Program-made: the position numbers and the translations under genes
The notes under the pieces: generated by a model
What the model saw: only the letters and a program-made list of their open reading frames with translations
Told to the model about the DNA's origin: nothing
The model's database searches: none
Shown here: in pieces, positions 28,020 through 37,389 of the stretch
Position numbering within the stretch: the first letter of the stretch is position 1
Layout: the number at the start of each line of letters is the position of its first letter
Assembly: GCA_017468435.1 (NCBI GenBank)
Contig: JAFUIP010000011.1
Span: 62,001 to 126,000, forward strand
Direction: 5' to 3'
DNA from: Bacteroidales bacterium
GTDB taxonomy: Bacteria; Bacteroidota; Bacteroidia; Bacteroidales; UBA1402
DNA: 64,000 nt

Positions 28020-28712
28020 ATGAGCTTTTGGCAAAACATATTAGCATGGGATAGGTCGATGGTTTTGGCCGTCAACGAGATTCACACGCCCTTCCTCGAC
28101 CATTTCTTTTGGTTGATCTCAGAGACCGCGGTTTGGCTTCCGGCCTTGGTGGCTCTTTTGTATGTGATTATCAAGAATAAAAAAGTCGATTCGATTTGGA
28201 TTATTGCAGCCATTGCCTTGATGTTTGTCTTTGTCGATCAGGTGGCTGCGGAAATCATCAAACCATGGGTGGGCCGTCCTCGTCCGACGCACGACATGTT
28301 GCTCATTCCTTATTTGGAAACGGTAAATGGCTATCGCGGTGGTCATTACGGCTTTGTTTCCAATCACGCGGCCAATGTGTTTGCCTTCGCCACTTTTTCA
28401 TCTTTGTTGTTCAAAAACAGACCTTACACCATTTGCTTGCTTTTATGGGCCTGTCTGGTCAGCTTTTCTCGCAGCTATCTGGCGGTTCATTTTCCAACGG
28501 ATTTACTATGTGGAGCTCTTTTTGGAGCCATGTCGGCATGGGCATTCTATTGGGTTTACGCGAAGCTTACAAGGGTGGAGCATCCCGATTTTCAATATAA
28601 TCGCTTCCAATACACGAAATCTTTGTATAAAAAGCAGGATATTTACATCTTATTGATTATCTTAGCAACGATTTTAACCAGTCTTCTATTGGCTGCTTAT
28701 TATATTAACTAA
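28020..28712 (+). CDS. PAP2-family membrane phosphatase
   Basis: A 230-aa protein with about six membrane spans. The three phosphatase motifs are KPWVGRPRP (KxxxxxxRP), SNHAANV (a variant of PSGH) and SRSYLAVHFPTD (SRxxxxxHxxxD). Substrates could be undecaprenyl diphosphate, lipid A phosphate or phosphatidylglycerol phosphate; the sequence does not decide. It starts one base after batE, so it is probably the last gene of the Bat transcript, hinting at an envelope role. Confidence 0.88.
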   Translation: MSFWQNILAWDRSMVLAVNEIHTPFLDHFFWLISETAVWLPALVALLYVIIKNKKVDSIWIIAAIALMFVFVDQVAAEIIKPWVGRPRPTHDMLLIPYLETVNGYRGGHYGFVSNHAANVFAFATFSSLLFKNRPYTICLLLWACLVSFSRSYLAVHFPTDLLCGALFGAMSAWAFYWVYAKLTRVEHPDFQYNRFQYTKSLYKKQDIYILLIILATILTSLLLAAYYIN

Positions 28713-28742
28713 CAACAATTATTAACAGTAAATATTACAATC

Positions 28743-29000
28743 ATGACAAAAACTATCACTTTCAACGAGTTACGTAGAATTAAAGACAGTTTGCCCACCG
28801 GGTCTTCACAATTGATCGCTGACAGACTCGGTATTTCGGTTGACACAGTAAGAAACTATTTTGGCGGTCGCAACTATCAAGGCGAAGGTAAATCTTGTGG
28901 TGTACACGTAGAACCCGGTCCTGAAGGTGGTATTGTTCAATTGGATGATACAACGATTTTGGATATGGCTTTGGAAATCATCGAAAAAAGCAAACAATAA
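28743..29000 (+). CDS. Small helix-turn-helix DNA-binding protein
   Basis: An 85-aa protein. The N-terminal half has a helix-turn-helix (SSQLIADRLGISVDTVRNYFGGRNYQG, about 21-47). The remainder holds a conserved-looking VHVEPGPEGGIVQLDDTTILDMALEII. Length and layout resemble small uncharacterised DNA-binding proteins seen in many Bacteroidales next to core genes; targets are unknown. It lies 30 nt after the PAP2 gene and ends at a strong terminator. Confidence 0.8.
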   Translation: MTKTITFNELRRIKDSLPTGSSQLIADRLGISVDTVRNYFGGRNYQGEGKSCGVHVEPGPEGGIVQLDDTTILDMALEIIEKSKQ

Positions 29001-29022
29001 TTCTGAATCAATAAGTAGAGAG

Positions 29023-29058
29023 GGGACAAACGGAGTATTCTGATTTGTCCCTTTTTTT
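29023..29058 (+). terminator. Rho-independent terminator of the Bat/HTH transcript
   Basis: Stem GGGACAAA (29023-29030) pairs with TTTGTCCC (29044-29051) and is followed by seven Ts. It lies 22 nt after the HTH gene stop. Confidence 0.85.
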
Positions 29059-29524
29059 ATGGCTGAATGTTTGCTTCCATGTTTGAGTAATCGGGTATTT
29101 CCTGCAAGAAAACGGCTTTATTTTGCTCGTAATCGATTTGGCAGGCATAATGCTTTAGTCCGTTGCTGACAATCAAATATTTGGCTTGCAGGGCCCAATG
29201 ATAGCGCAGTATCTGTTGGAAAACCTCATTGTTGATATTGACTGTGGGCGCCTTATATTCGCAGATACAGAGCACTTGCATGTCAGCACCGAAAATAACC
29301 GTGTCGCAGCGACGTTTGCGTCCGTTCAGGAGGATGCTGTATTCATTGGCCATTCGCAGGGCCGGAAAATGCTTCTCCTGGCAGAGATAATGGCAAAAAT
29401 GTTGACGTACCCATTCTTCGGGCGTGAGCGCCACGTAACATCTTCTGAACTCGTCGAAAATCATTGTTTTTTTATCGACAAGCTTGATTTTATGCGGGTA
29501 GGAAGGGAGGTTTAAGTCAAACAT
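29057..29524 (-). CDS. HsdR N-terminal-like (PD-(D/E)XK) protein
   Basis: A 155-aa protein. It has the layout of the stand-alone type I restriction R-subunit N-terminal domain: RKRRCDTVIFGADMQVLCICEYKAP holds the D...ExK nuclease-like residues, with LRYHWALQAKYLIVSNGLKHYAC after it. No helicase, HsdM or HsdS lies nearby. Such solo proteins are typical next to holA in Bacteroidales, so a housekeeping nuclease is more likely than a defence system. It shares a divergent promoter region with holA. Confidence 0.82.
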   Translation of the reverse strand: MFDLNLPSYPHKIKLVDKKTMIFDEFRRCYVALTPEEWVRQHFCHYLCQEKHFPALRMANEYSILLNGRKRRCDTVIFGADMQVLCICEYKAPTVNINNEVFQQILRYHWALQAKYLIVSNGLKHYACQIDYEQNKAVFLQEIPDYSNMEANIQP

Positions 29525-29528
29525 TTTA

Positions 29529-29537
29529 TACTTTTGT
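29529..29537 (+). promoter_or_regulatory. -7 promoter element of holA
   Basis: TACTTTTGT matches TAnnTTTGY, 29 nt ahead of the holA ATG. Confidence 0.6.
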
Positions 29538-29545
29538 AGTCGATA

Positions 29546-29554
29546 GCAAAGATA
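29546..29554 (-). promoter_or_regulatory. -7 promoter element of the HsdR_N-like gene
   Basis: The minus strand reads TATCTTTGC, an exact TAnnTTTGC match 22 nt ahead of the start at 29524. It lies just downstream of the holA -7 on the other strand, so the two promoters face across each other. Confidence 0.6.
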
Positions 29555-29565
29555 ATCTTTTCCTT

Positions 29566-30591
29566 ATGGCCGGCAAAGCAAATACCGTTCAAAGTATTCT
29601 ACAAGATGCGCAACAAGGGCATTACGCACCCGTCTATTTTCTGATGGGTGATGAGCCGTATTATATAGATATGATAAGCGATTATCTGATCAATCATATC
29701 TTGACGGAAGGTCAGCGCGAGTTCGACCAATCGGTGTTTTATGGAAAAGATTTCGAAAGGGGCGCTGCTGCTATCTTTACGGCTGCCAGACGTTATCCCA
29801 TGCTTTCTCCCTATCAGGTGATTGCCATCAAAGAGGCGCAGTTGATCAAGAACTTGGAAGAAGATTTAGCTGTCTATTATCAGAATCCTACGCCCACCAC
29901 GATTTTGATTATCAGTTACAAAGGAAAGAGACTCGATAAACGTCGCAAATTGGCTTCACAATTGGAGCAAACGGCTGTGGTGTTTGAATCAAAGGCCGTG
30001 AGAGATTACGACATGCCAGCCTGGATTATGCAAGAGGCTGCTTCCATGGGTTTTAGAATCGACGCACGCACCACTCAGATTTTGGCAGATTATTTGGGTA
30101 CCGATCTGAGCCGCGTGGTGTCCGAATTGACAAAGTTGAAAATTGTTTTAGGAGGTAAAAGCCAGGACATCACGCCCGAAGTGGTAGAGAAACACATTGG
30201 TATCAGCAAGGATTTCAACAATTTCGAGTTGGTGAATGCCTTGACGCGAAAGGATATTTACAAAGCCCACCGCATAGCTCGTTATTATGCGCAGAATCCT
30301 AAGGAGCATCCTGTGCAGCTGATAACGGTTGTTTTGTACGATTTCTTCTCAAAATTGCTTATCTACCAATATCTTGCAGATAAATCGGCTTCCTTTGCAG
30401 CTAAAGCCATGGGCGTGGCTCCATTTTTGGTCAGAGACTATGAAGCCGCCGCTCGCTTGTATTCGGTGCGCAAAATCCTCGACAATATCACACTTATCCG
30501 CGAATATGACGCTCGCTCGAAGGGCTTTCGTCAAACTGCTTTGGCCGATGGCGAACTCTTGCGGGAATTGCTTTCTCGCTTGATGGCCTGA
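29566..30591 (+). CDS. holA: DNA polymerase III subunit delta
   Basis: A 341-aa protein. It has YFLMGDEPYYIDMISDYLINHIL near the N-terminus and RKLASQLEQTAVVFESKAVRDYDMPAWI. The LADYLGTDLSRVVSELTKLKI and KHIGISKDFNNFELVNAL motifs are those of the delta subunit, which opens the sliding clamp within the clamp loader. Length is normal. It is convergent with glgB, and no clear terminator was seen between them. Confidence 0.93.
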   Translation: MAGKANTVQSILQDAQQGHYAPVYFLMGDEPYYIDMISDYLINHILTEGQREFDQSVFYGKDFERGAAAIFTAARRYPMLSPYQVIAIKEAQLIKNLEEDLAVYYQNPTPTTILIISYKGKRLDKRRKLASQLEQTAVVFESKAVRDYDMPAWIMQEAASMGFRIDARTTQILADYLGTDLSRVVSELTKLKIVLGGKSQDITPEVVEKHIGISKDFNNFELVNALTRKDIYKAHRIARYYAQNPKEHPVQLITVVLYDFFSKLLIYQYLADKSASFAAKAMGVAPFLVRDYEAAARLYSVRKILDNITLIREYDARSKGFRQTALADGELLRELLSRLMA

Positions 30592-30643
30592 GCTTTTTGG
30601 CAATATTACCGTTTTTTTGACGATTATACCAGCTTTTTTACCC

Positions 30644-32647
30644 TCAATCTTTTTTAAACACCATAGCTGTGCGAGCGGGAATGTAAAGTTTCAGCCATTC
30701 CAAGCCCGGTTCGCAGTATTTGTCGTTGATGGTGAAGTGTTCCACACTATCGTCGGTCAGACCGAATCCACCGAATTCAGGTGCGTCAGAATTGAGCACG
30801 CAGGTGTATTTTCCGGCTTCTGTCATGATGCCGTAGCCCTCGTAAGACTTAAAAGGATGTAAGTTGAAGACAAAGAGCAATTTGCCTCTCTGGAAAGCAA
30901 GAATCTGGTCGCCATCGTTGGCGCAGCGTTGTACCGGAGTCTTGGACAACAAGCCTCTCGTCTTGCGGATAAGCTGAATCATGGCCTTATCGAAGGCATA
31001 CAAGAATTTATACTTCAGATTCGGATCTTCGGCCAAATTCCATTGGCGACGTGCGTGCTTATGCGACCATCCGTTGCCTTCGCGAGGGAAGTCTATCCAT
31101 TCCGGATGTCCGAATTCATTGCCCATGAAGTTCAAATACCCACCATTGATGGTAGAAGCCGTGAGCAATCGAATCATTTTGTGCAGCGCCATGCCTCTGT
31201 TTACCACAGCATTGTCATCGTTGCAACTCATGTGCCAGTACATATCGGCATCTATCAGTCTGAATATGATGGTTTTGTCGCCAACGAGCGCTTGGTCGTG
31301 GCTTTCGGCATAGCTGATGGTTTTTTCGTCGGCGCGACGGTTGGTCAGTTCCCACCAAATAGAGCCGGGTTTCCAATCTTCGTCGCTTTTTTCCTTGATG
31401 ATTTTGATCCAATAGTCGGGGATTCCCATAGCCATGCGGTAATCGAAGCCTATGCCGCCATGTTTGAAAGGCGCTGCCAATCCGGGCATTCCGCTCACTT
31501 CTTCGGCGATGGTGATGGCATCCGGGTTCACTTCATGAATCAATTTGTTGGCCAATGTCAGGTAACAGATAGCGTCTCCGTCTTGGTTCAGGTTGTAGTA
31601 ATCGCCATAGCCATTGAAGGACTCGCCCAAGCCGTGACTTTTGTAAAGCATAGAGGTGACACCATCGAAACGGAATCCGTCGAAACGATATTCCTGCATC
31701 CAAAATTGGCAATTAGATAAAAGAAAATGAAGCACTTCCGGTTTTTCGTAATTGAAACAAAGCGAATCCCAAGCGGGATGTTCTCTGCGATGGTCGGTGT
31801 GGAAATACTGTCCGGGATCACCATCCAGCAAGCCCAAACCTTCGTCTGTGTTCTTGACAGCATGTGAATGTACGATATCCATGATAACCGCCATTCCCAT
31901 GCCATGAGCATCGTCGATGAGGTGTTTCAATTCTTCCGGTGTGCCGAAACGCGAAGAAGCCGCAAAGAAATTGGACACATGATAACCAAAAGATCCATAG
32001 TAGGGATGTTCCTGAATAGCCATGATTTGAATGGCATTGTAGCCGTTGGCTGCAATTTTAGGAAGCACCTTGATACGGAATTCTTCGTAAGTGCCCACTT
32101 TTTCTTCTTCTTGTGCCATTCCGATATGGCATTCGTAAATGAGCAGGGCCTGTTTTTTCGACAATTTGGCAATGGGATGCTTGAACTCATACGCCTCTTC
32201 TGGGCTCCATACCTGAGCCGTGTAAATCTTGGTAGCTTCGTCTTGTACACATCGACGTACCCAGGCCGGCAAACGCATAGCCTCGCCGCCATTCCATCTG
32301 ACAAGCATTTTGTAATGTTGGCCGTGATGTATGGCATCAAGGGGAATTTGAGCTTCCCAAATGCCGTTGTCAAGCCTATGAAGCGCAAAAGACTCATCCA
32401 CTTTCCAATCGTTGAAATCTCCAATCAGGTAAATGGCTGTGGCATTGGGAGCCCATTCTCTGAAAATCCAAGCTTTATCTGTACGATGCAATCCGAAATA
32501 AAGATAACCATTGGCAAATTCGGGCAGCGTCTTCTCGCCACAAATCTGTTTTTCCTTATAGATGGCATAGTCATAACGACCTTGAATAGCTTCTTTGTAA
32601 GGACGTAGCCAGGCGTCGTTCTGGTACAGTTTTAGCTTGGTTTTCAT
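30644..32647 (-). CDS. glgB: 1,4-alpha-glucan branching enzyme (GH13, eukaryote-like type)
   Basis: A 667-aa enzyme. An N-terminal CBM48-like domain (RTDKAWIFREWAPNATAIYLIGDFNDW) precedes the GH13 barrel. The barrel has MDIVHSHAV, the nucleophile DGFRFDGVTSMLY, the acid/base TIAEEVSGMPG and YAESHDQALVG. The pattern is that of subfamily 8 (plant/animal-type) rather than the E. coli type. It makes alpha-1,6 branches in glycogen. No other glycogen gene is adjacent. A YhcH-family gene lies 29 nt upstream in the same direction. Confidence 0.92.
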   Translation of the reverse strand: MKTKLKLYQNDAWLRPYKEAIQGRYDYAIYKEKQICGEKTLPEFANGYLYFGLHRTDKAWIFREWAPNATAIYLIGDFNDWKVDESFALHRLDNGIWEAQIPLDAIHHGQHYKMLVRWNGGEAMRLPAWVRRCVQDEATKIYTAQVWSPEEAYEFKHPIAKLSKKQALLIYECHIGMAQEEEKVGTYEEFRIKVLPKIAANGYNAIQIMAIQEHPYYGSFGYHVSNFFAASSRFGTPEELKHLIDDAHGMGMAVIMDIVHSHAVKNTDEGLGLLDGDPGQYFHTDHRREHPAWDSLCFNYEKPEVLHFLLSNCQFWMQEYRFDGFRFDGVTSMLYKSHGLGESFNGYGDYYNLNQDGDAICYLTLANKLIHEVNPDAITIAEEVSGMPGLAAPFKHGGIGFDYRMAMGIPDYWIKIIKEKSDEDWKPGSIWWELTNRRADEKTISYAESHDQALVGDKTIIFRLIDADMYWHMSCNDDNAVVNRGMALHKMIRLLTASTINGGYLNFMGNEFGHPEWIDFPREGNGWSHKHARRQWNLAEDPNLKYKFLYAFDKAMIQLIRKTRGLLSKTPVQRCANDGDQILAFQRGKLLFVFNLHPFKSYEGYGIMTEAGKYTCVLNSDAPEFGGFGLTDDSVEHFTINDKYCEPGLEWLKLYIPARTAMVFKKD

Positions 32648-32676
32648 AAGAGAATGATAATAAGGATAAAGTATTG

Positions 32677-33123
32677 TTAGATAAGAACCTTTACGATGAC
32701 TTTTTTGATTTTGCCATCACCGATGCAAGGAGCGTGAGCATCACCGGGGAAGAAAATACAAAATTCGCCTTCTTGCAAATCTACTTGGGTTGAACCCAAA
32801 CCTGCAAAGAATTCAACGTCTTTGGTTTCGTTATATTCGGTGGTAACTTCTTTGCATTCAGCCAATTGTTTCCATCCCATGGCTTCTTTTCCCTGCAAGA
32901 GAACCTGAATGTCGATGTACTTGCGATGAGCTTCCAAACGAGCGGCTTCGGGTGTTTTGCCATCGGGAGCCTGGATGTTCAAATAAAGTCTGTCACCGTC
33001 CAGTTCGAGCTTGCCGGGTTCAACTTTGGTGAGGTCGTGGTTCTTGATGTAGTCGAAAGCTTTCTTGAAAAGAGGATGCATGCCTTCGTACAAATGACTG
33101 TTGTTCAAATGATCGAGAATCAT
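32677..33123 (-). CDS. YhcH/YjgK/YiaL family protein
   Basis: A 148-aa cupin-like protein from the ATG at 33123 (MILDHLNNSHLYEGMHPLF). An in-frame upstream start would add 16 atypical residues. Family motifs are LEAHRKYIDIQVLLQGKEAMGW and FCIFFPGDAHAPCIG, carrying probable metal-binding His and Glu. Relatives are linked to sialic acid or sugar metabolism and biofilm, with YhcH suggested as a sugar isomerase. It is probably co-transcribed with glgB. Confidence 0.9.
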   Translation of the reverse strand: MILDHLNNSHLYEGMHPLFKKAFDYIKNHDLTKVEPGKLELDGDRLYLNIQAPDGKTPEAARLEAHRKYIDIQVLLQGKEAMGWKQLAECKEVTTEYNETKDVEFFAGLGSTQVDLQEGEFCIFFPGDAHAPCIGDGKIKKVIVKVLI

Positions 33124-33178
33124 AATAAATTGTTTTTTAGGGTTATTTGATAATGTTGTTATTAGCTGCACGAGTACG

Positions 33179-33187
33179 ACAAAGTTA
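33179..33187 (-). promoter_or_regulatory. -7 promoter element of the YhcH-glgB pair
   Basis: The minus strand reads TAACTTTGT, matching TAnnTTTGY, about 56 nt ahead of the YhcH start. Confidence 0.55.
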
Positions 33188-33210
33188 AACGAAATAATGA
33201 AAAAATGAGC

Positions 33211-33219
33211 TATCTTTGC
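33211..33219 (+). promoter_or_regulatory. -7 promoter element of the CPA2 antiporter gene
   Basis: TATCTTTGC is an exact TAnnTTTGC match. It lies downstream of an in-frame ATG at 33205, which rules out that start and supports 33268. Confidence 0.6.
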
Positions 33220-33267
33220 AAGAAATTCATTGACCTTATTTATTCCAATTCATTAAACAGTTTCAAA

Positions 33268-35604
33268 ATGGGACATTTACCACTTATTATTTCAGACTTG
33301 GCTCTGATTCTGATAGTTGCCAGTATTACCACTTTGTTTTTCAAAATACTCAAACAACCAGTTGTATTGGGCTATATTGTGGCCGGTATGATGGTTGGTC
33401 CGCTCATGTCTATGCTGCCGACGGTGCAAGATACCAGTAATGTGCAGATTTGGGCAGATATCGGTGTGCTTTTCTTGCTTTTTGCCTTGGGTCTTGAGTT
33501 TAGTTTCAAGAAACTGCTTTCTGTGGGAAAAACAGGCATCATCACGGCCTGTTTCGAGGTGATTTCCCTTTTGATAATAGGCTATTTCGTGGGTATGTTG
33601 TTGGGCTGGGGACACATGAATAGCATTTTCCTCGGCGCCATGCTTTCCATGTCATCTACTACCATCATTATCAAGGCTTTCGAAGATTTGAACATCAAAC
33701 GAAAAAAGTTCACATCCTTGGTATTCGGCGTTTTGGTGGTGGAAGATTTGGTGGCCATCGTCATGATGGTTTTGCTCTCGACCATTGCGGTCAGCTCGGA
33801 ATTCTCCGGATGGAACATGCTCACCTCAGTCTTTAAGCTGATTTTCTTCCTGACGCTTTGGTTCATCGCGGGTGTTTACCTTATTCCCGGATTGTTGCAG
33901 AAAACGCGTAAACACCTGAACGACGAGACTTTGTTGGTAGTGAGCGTGGGTCTGTGTCTGAGTATGGTGGTGCTGGCCGTCAAGGTGGGCTTTTCTTCGG
34001 CCTTGGGAGCCTTTATCATGGGATCTATCTTGGCAGAAACCGTTGAAGGAGAGAGAATTGAGAAACTTATCAAGCCATTGAAAGACCTTTTCGGCGCTGT
34101 TTTCTTCGTGTCTGTGGGTATGATGGTGGACATCAAGGTATTGGCGGAATACTTATGGCCCATTATCTTGTTGATTCTGATTGTGTTGGTGGCCAAGATG
34201 CTGGCTTCTTCTTTCGGAATGCTTATGTCGGGACAACCGCTGAAGATTGCTGTTCAATCTGGTTTCAGCTTGGCGCAAATCGGTGAGTTTGCTTTCATTA
34301 TCGCCAGCCTGGGTATGAGCCTGCAAGTGACTTCTGATTTCCTTTATCCGGTGGCTGTGGCCGTTTCTGTGGTCACCACTTTCATGACACCTTATATGAT
34401 TAAGTTGTCGTCGCCGGTGTATATCTTCTTGGAAAAACATTTGCCCGATTCATGGAAGCATTGGATTAAAAACAGAAATACCGCGGGCTCTAAAACGACT
34501 AAACTACAGAACGATTGGATACAATTGCTCAAGCAATACACGATGAACCTTTTGCTGATGCTTATTCTGAATCTGGGTATCATCCTCTTGGCCATGCGTT
34601 TCCTGGAACCATTCCTCTCTTCTAAAATGCCCGAAGGACCTTGGGCAGGCATTATCAGCGTGGTTTTGACGCTGGCTGTCATGTCTCCATTCCTTACGTC
34701 CATGGTGAGCAATCGCCGTAAGACTTCAGGACACATGATGAACCTTTGGACCATGAACCATTACAACCGCATCATCATTTATTTATTGACTGCGCTGCGC
34801 TTGGTTATTGCTTGTGTATTAGTGGTTTATGTTTTCTTGCATTTCTTGCCGCTGCCGCAGTGGATTGTTATTCCCATTGCCATCGTGCTGGTGCTTTTTA
34901 TCTCTCGTTCGAAATTCCTGATGCGTCATTACTGGACCTTGGAATCGGCTTTCGTTATCAATCTGAATGAGCGTCAGATGGAGGAAAACCATCAGAAGAT
35001 TCTTGAGAATCAGGGCGTCCGCAATCTCAACGATATTGGCGAAGTTTCGTGGCTCGACCGCAGTCTCTATGCTTATAGCATGAAGGTAGGCGAGGAGTCC
35101 TCTCTGATTGGTAAAACCTTGGAAGAAGCCGGTTTTCGTGCCAAATACAACCTGATGGTGATTCGTGTGATGCGTGAAAATTCCATGCTGAACATTCCCG
35201 GACATAGTTATAAAATCATGGCTGGCGATGTCTTGACTTTTGCCGGCAGAAACCATTCCATGGCCCTTCTGAACGACGATGAACTGAATCTTTCTTTCGT
35301 GCAGGATTCTTTCTACACCTTGCATCATTTTTCTCAGATGGAATTGAATGGATCTGATTCTTGGGCACACCTTTGTTGCGCCGGTTTCCCCATTTCAGAG
35401 AAATCGCCGGTGGTGAACAAGACCTTGAAAGATGCTCAAATCGGTAGAGGACAAAAATGTTTGGTGCTGGGTGTTGAACGCAAGGGTAAACAATATATCA
35501 ACCCGGGTTCCTCTTTCCAGATTCTCACGGGCGATATCGTGTGGGTGGTAGGCGAAGAAAGCTTTGTTTCTCGCTTGATTTCGGTGAATGTTTACGGCAT
35601 GTAA
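33268..35604 (+). CDS. CPA2-family cation:proton antiporter with two TrkA_C domains
   Basis: A 778-aa protein. About twelve membrane spans fill residues 1-390 (start MGHLPLIISDLALILIVASITTLFF, then LGYIVAGMMVGP and VLVVEDLVAIVMMVLL, the KefB/CPA2 ion-site region). Further spans lie near 425-540. The C-terminal cytoplasmic part has two RCK_C/TrkA_C-type domains (SSLIGKTLEEAGFRAKYNLMVIRVMRE and SPVVNKTLKDAQIGRGQKCLVLGVER). A classic NAD-binding TrkA_N domain was not seen. It likely exchanges K+ or Na+ for protons. Confidence 0.88.
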   Translation: MGHLPLIISDLALILIVASITTLFFKILKQPVVLGYIVAGMMVGPLMSMLPTVQDTSNVQIWADIGVLFLLFALGLEFSFKKLLSVGKTGIITACFEVISLLIIGYFVGMLLGWGHMNSIFLGAMLSMSSTTIIIKAFEDLNIKRKKFTSLVFGVLVVEDLVAIVMMVLLSTIAVSSEFSGWNMLTSVFKLIFFLTLWFIAGVYLIPGLLQKTRKHLNDETLLVVSVGLCLSMVVLAVKVGFSSALGAFIMGSILAETVEGERIEKLIKPLKDLFGAVFFVSVGMMVDIKVLAEYLWPIILLILIVLVAKMLASSFGMLMSGQPLKIAVQSGFSLAQIGEFAFIIASLGMSLQVTSDFLYPVAVAVSVVTTFMTPYMIKLSSPVYIFLEKHLPDSWKHWIKNRNTAGSKTTKLQNDWIQLLKQYTMNLLLMLILNLGIILLAMRFLEPFLSSKMPEGPWAGIISVVLTLAVMSPFLTSMVSNRRKTSGHMMNLWTMNHYNRIIIYLLTALRLVIACVLVVYVFLHFLPLPQWIVIPIAIVLVLFISRSKFLMRHYWTLESAFVINLNERQMEENHQKILENQGVRNLNDIGEVSWLDRSLYAYSMKVGEESSLIGKTLEEAGFRAKYNLMVIRVMRENSMLNIPGHSYKIMAGDVLTFAGRNHSMALLNDDELNLSFVQDSFYTLHHFSQMELNGSDSWAHLCCAGFPISEKSPVVNKTLKDAQIGRGQKCLVLGVERKGKQYINPGSSFQILTGDIVWVVGEESFVSRLISVNVYGM

Positions 35605-35610
35605 ACTGCT

Positions 35611-37389
35611 TTATTTCATGCGTTTGATGTACTTGTTTCCTTGTTTCATCAGGTAAACTCCCTTTTCTGGTTCAGCTATGCTTCTGCCTTGCAAGTCGAA
35701 GTAGATAGCTTGTGTTTCGTTTATGCAGGGCGCTGCAAGGGCAGTGCTCGGCGAGCTGATGCCTTGAATGGCCATCAGCCTTGATTGATAGGAGAGTAGC
35801 ACATTCTTTAACGCGGTATTCAGGTCGTGATTGCGGTCGTCTTTTTCGTTGTCGAATGTCCATTTGATGTCGCCACCTTCCAGTCTTCCGGCCGATTGGG
35901 TAACGATGTCGGCTACTTCTTCGGGGGCATCTGGATGCGAAACATACATGTCTTCGGAGGTGTCAAAATTGTCGTACACCCAGCCTCCTTTGTAAGCTTT
36001 GGCTGTTTCCGGCAGCTTTTCTTCACGGCTGCTTACCAACCATGCATCGTATTGTTCTGCGTTATCGGTTTGGTATAAAAGCCTGATTTCTATGTCGCCT
36101 TCCACTTTGTTGTTGAAGGCCTTGCTCATGCCGCCCGTTTGGCCGGAAAAGGTTCCTTTGTCGGGATTGCTTGCATAAATGCGGTCTGTGCCTTGTCCGG
36201 CTATCATCATGGGTCTCTGGCAGTTGCGGAAATGATTGGCTTCTATAAAGGCGTTGGAAACCTCCGTACAGCCTATGCCATACACCGAAACACCGTCATA
36301 ATAATTGTTGTAGATATGTGCCGTGCTGTGGTTCAAACGAGGGCAACGCGAGTCGGTATGATCGAACCAATTGTGATGGAAACTGAGAAGCAGGTTGACT
36401 TCTTCCTTGGTGGCGCCGCCGCAGCCCATAACCTTTCCGCTGTCGAAGAAGTGGTTATAGTCAATGTTGATGCGCGTTGAGCGGTATTTTAAGTCAATGC
36501 TGCCATCTCCTTTCACTTGGTCAGCGTCGCTTCCGGTGGCTCCGTAAAAAATGTCGTTGTGGTGAATCCAGTTGTGGTAATTGTCTGTGTCCATGGATAT
36601 TCCATCATCTCCGAAAAGCATGATGCCTAAGTTTCGCACTTCAATGCCCTTGGTTCGCTTGAAACAAACGCCGAAACCATGGAGCGTGGCGTCGTTTCCT
36701 ATACCTTCGAGGGTAATGTTCTCCAGCATTCTGTCGCTATTGTTATTTCCCTGGAAATTAAGATAATTACCATCTTTCAGCCCTTCGAAATCCGCCGCTT
36801 TTATACAGCCGATAACGCGAATAAGCAGGGGTGTTTTGTCGCGCCCTTTGCTGTAGGCCGTGAGTATATTTCCCAAACCCGTGTACATGACTTTCTTCTT
36901 GCCATCGCTCACTTCGCAGCTTACCTGATTGATGTTTTCATGGCTGACATAGAGTATTTTAACACCATCTTTGAGTCGTCCGTTGCTTTGGTAAGCGCCT
37001 GGCACCACGCCTTCGGTAAAGGCAAAACCCTCGCGCCTGAAAGCTTTCACTTCCAGCAGCTCGGTAGTGCATTGCGCCAATTCTTCTTGTTTCTCGTTTA
37101 GGGCAACGATGCGCAAAGTATAAGCTCCTGGTTCCAAGCCGGGTACATCCACGCGATACTCATCCGGATAACGACGTATCAGCGGATCATCGACAGGAAC
37201 ATCTGCCAGGCCGACACCGCTGTAAAACACTTGATAGGAGTGAGCGCCTTCAATCTCTTCCCATGTAGCATAGGCCGATTCATACCAAGCGCCTTGTTTG
37301 CGCAAATTAATAGCATCAGCTGAAAATGCAGACAAAAGGATACACACCAATAATATAAGGTATGCCGGTTTAATTCTTTTGTTGTTCAT
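35611..37389 (-). CDS. Secreted pectate lyase-like protein (PL1 type)
   Basis: A 592-aa exported protein. A signal peptide (about 1-26) is followed by a fibronectin-like beta domain (about 30-130). The pectate-lyase beta-helix (about 150-460) has GIEVRNLGIMLFGDDGISMDTDNYHNWIHHNDIFYG, a metal-binding Asp cluster, and LSFHHNWFDHTDSRCPRLNHSTAHIYNNYYDG, the PL1 catalytic region. The tail YFDLQGRSIAEPEKGVYLMKQGNKYIKRMK resembles the short C-terminal sorting-type domains of Bacteroidota. No SusC/SusD or other pectin genes are near. Confidence 0.88.
   Translation of the reverse strand: MNNKRIKPAYLILLVCILLSAFSADAINLRKQGAWYESAYATWEEIEGAHSYQVFYSGVGLADVPVDDPLIRRYPDEYRVDVPGLEPGAYTLRIVALNEKQEELAQCTTELLEVKAFRREGFAFTEGVVPGAYQSNGRLKDGVKILYVSHENINQVSCEVSDGKKKVMYTGLGNILTAYSKGRDKTPLLIRVIGCIKAADFEGLKDGNYLNFQGNNNSDRMLENITLEGIGNDATLHGFGVCFKRTKGIEVRNLGIMLFGDDGISMDTDNYHNWIHHNDIFYGATGSDADQVKGDGSIDLKYRSTRINIDYNHFFDSGKVMGCGGATKEEVNLLLSFHHNWFDHTDSRCPRLNHSTAHIYNNYYDGVSVYGIGCTEVSNAFIEANHFRNCQRPMMIAGQGTDRIYASNPDKGTFSGQTGGMSKAFNNKVEGDIEIRLLYQTDNAEQYDAWLVSSREEKLPETAKAYKGGWVYDNFDTSEDMYVSHPDAPEEVADIVTQSAGRLEGGDIKWTFDNEKDDRNHDLNTALKNVLLSYQSRLMAIQGISSPSTALAAPCINETQAIYFDLQGRSIAEPEKGVYLMKQGNKYIKRMK

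Noticed and set aside
29057..29524. Restriction-modification or defence system
   Set aside because: The protein has only the HsdR N-terminal nuclease-like domain, with no helicase, HsdM or HsdS nearby. Solo copies beside holA are ordinary in Bacteroidales.
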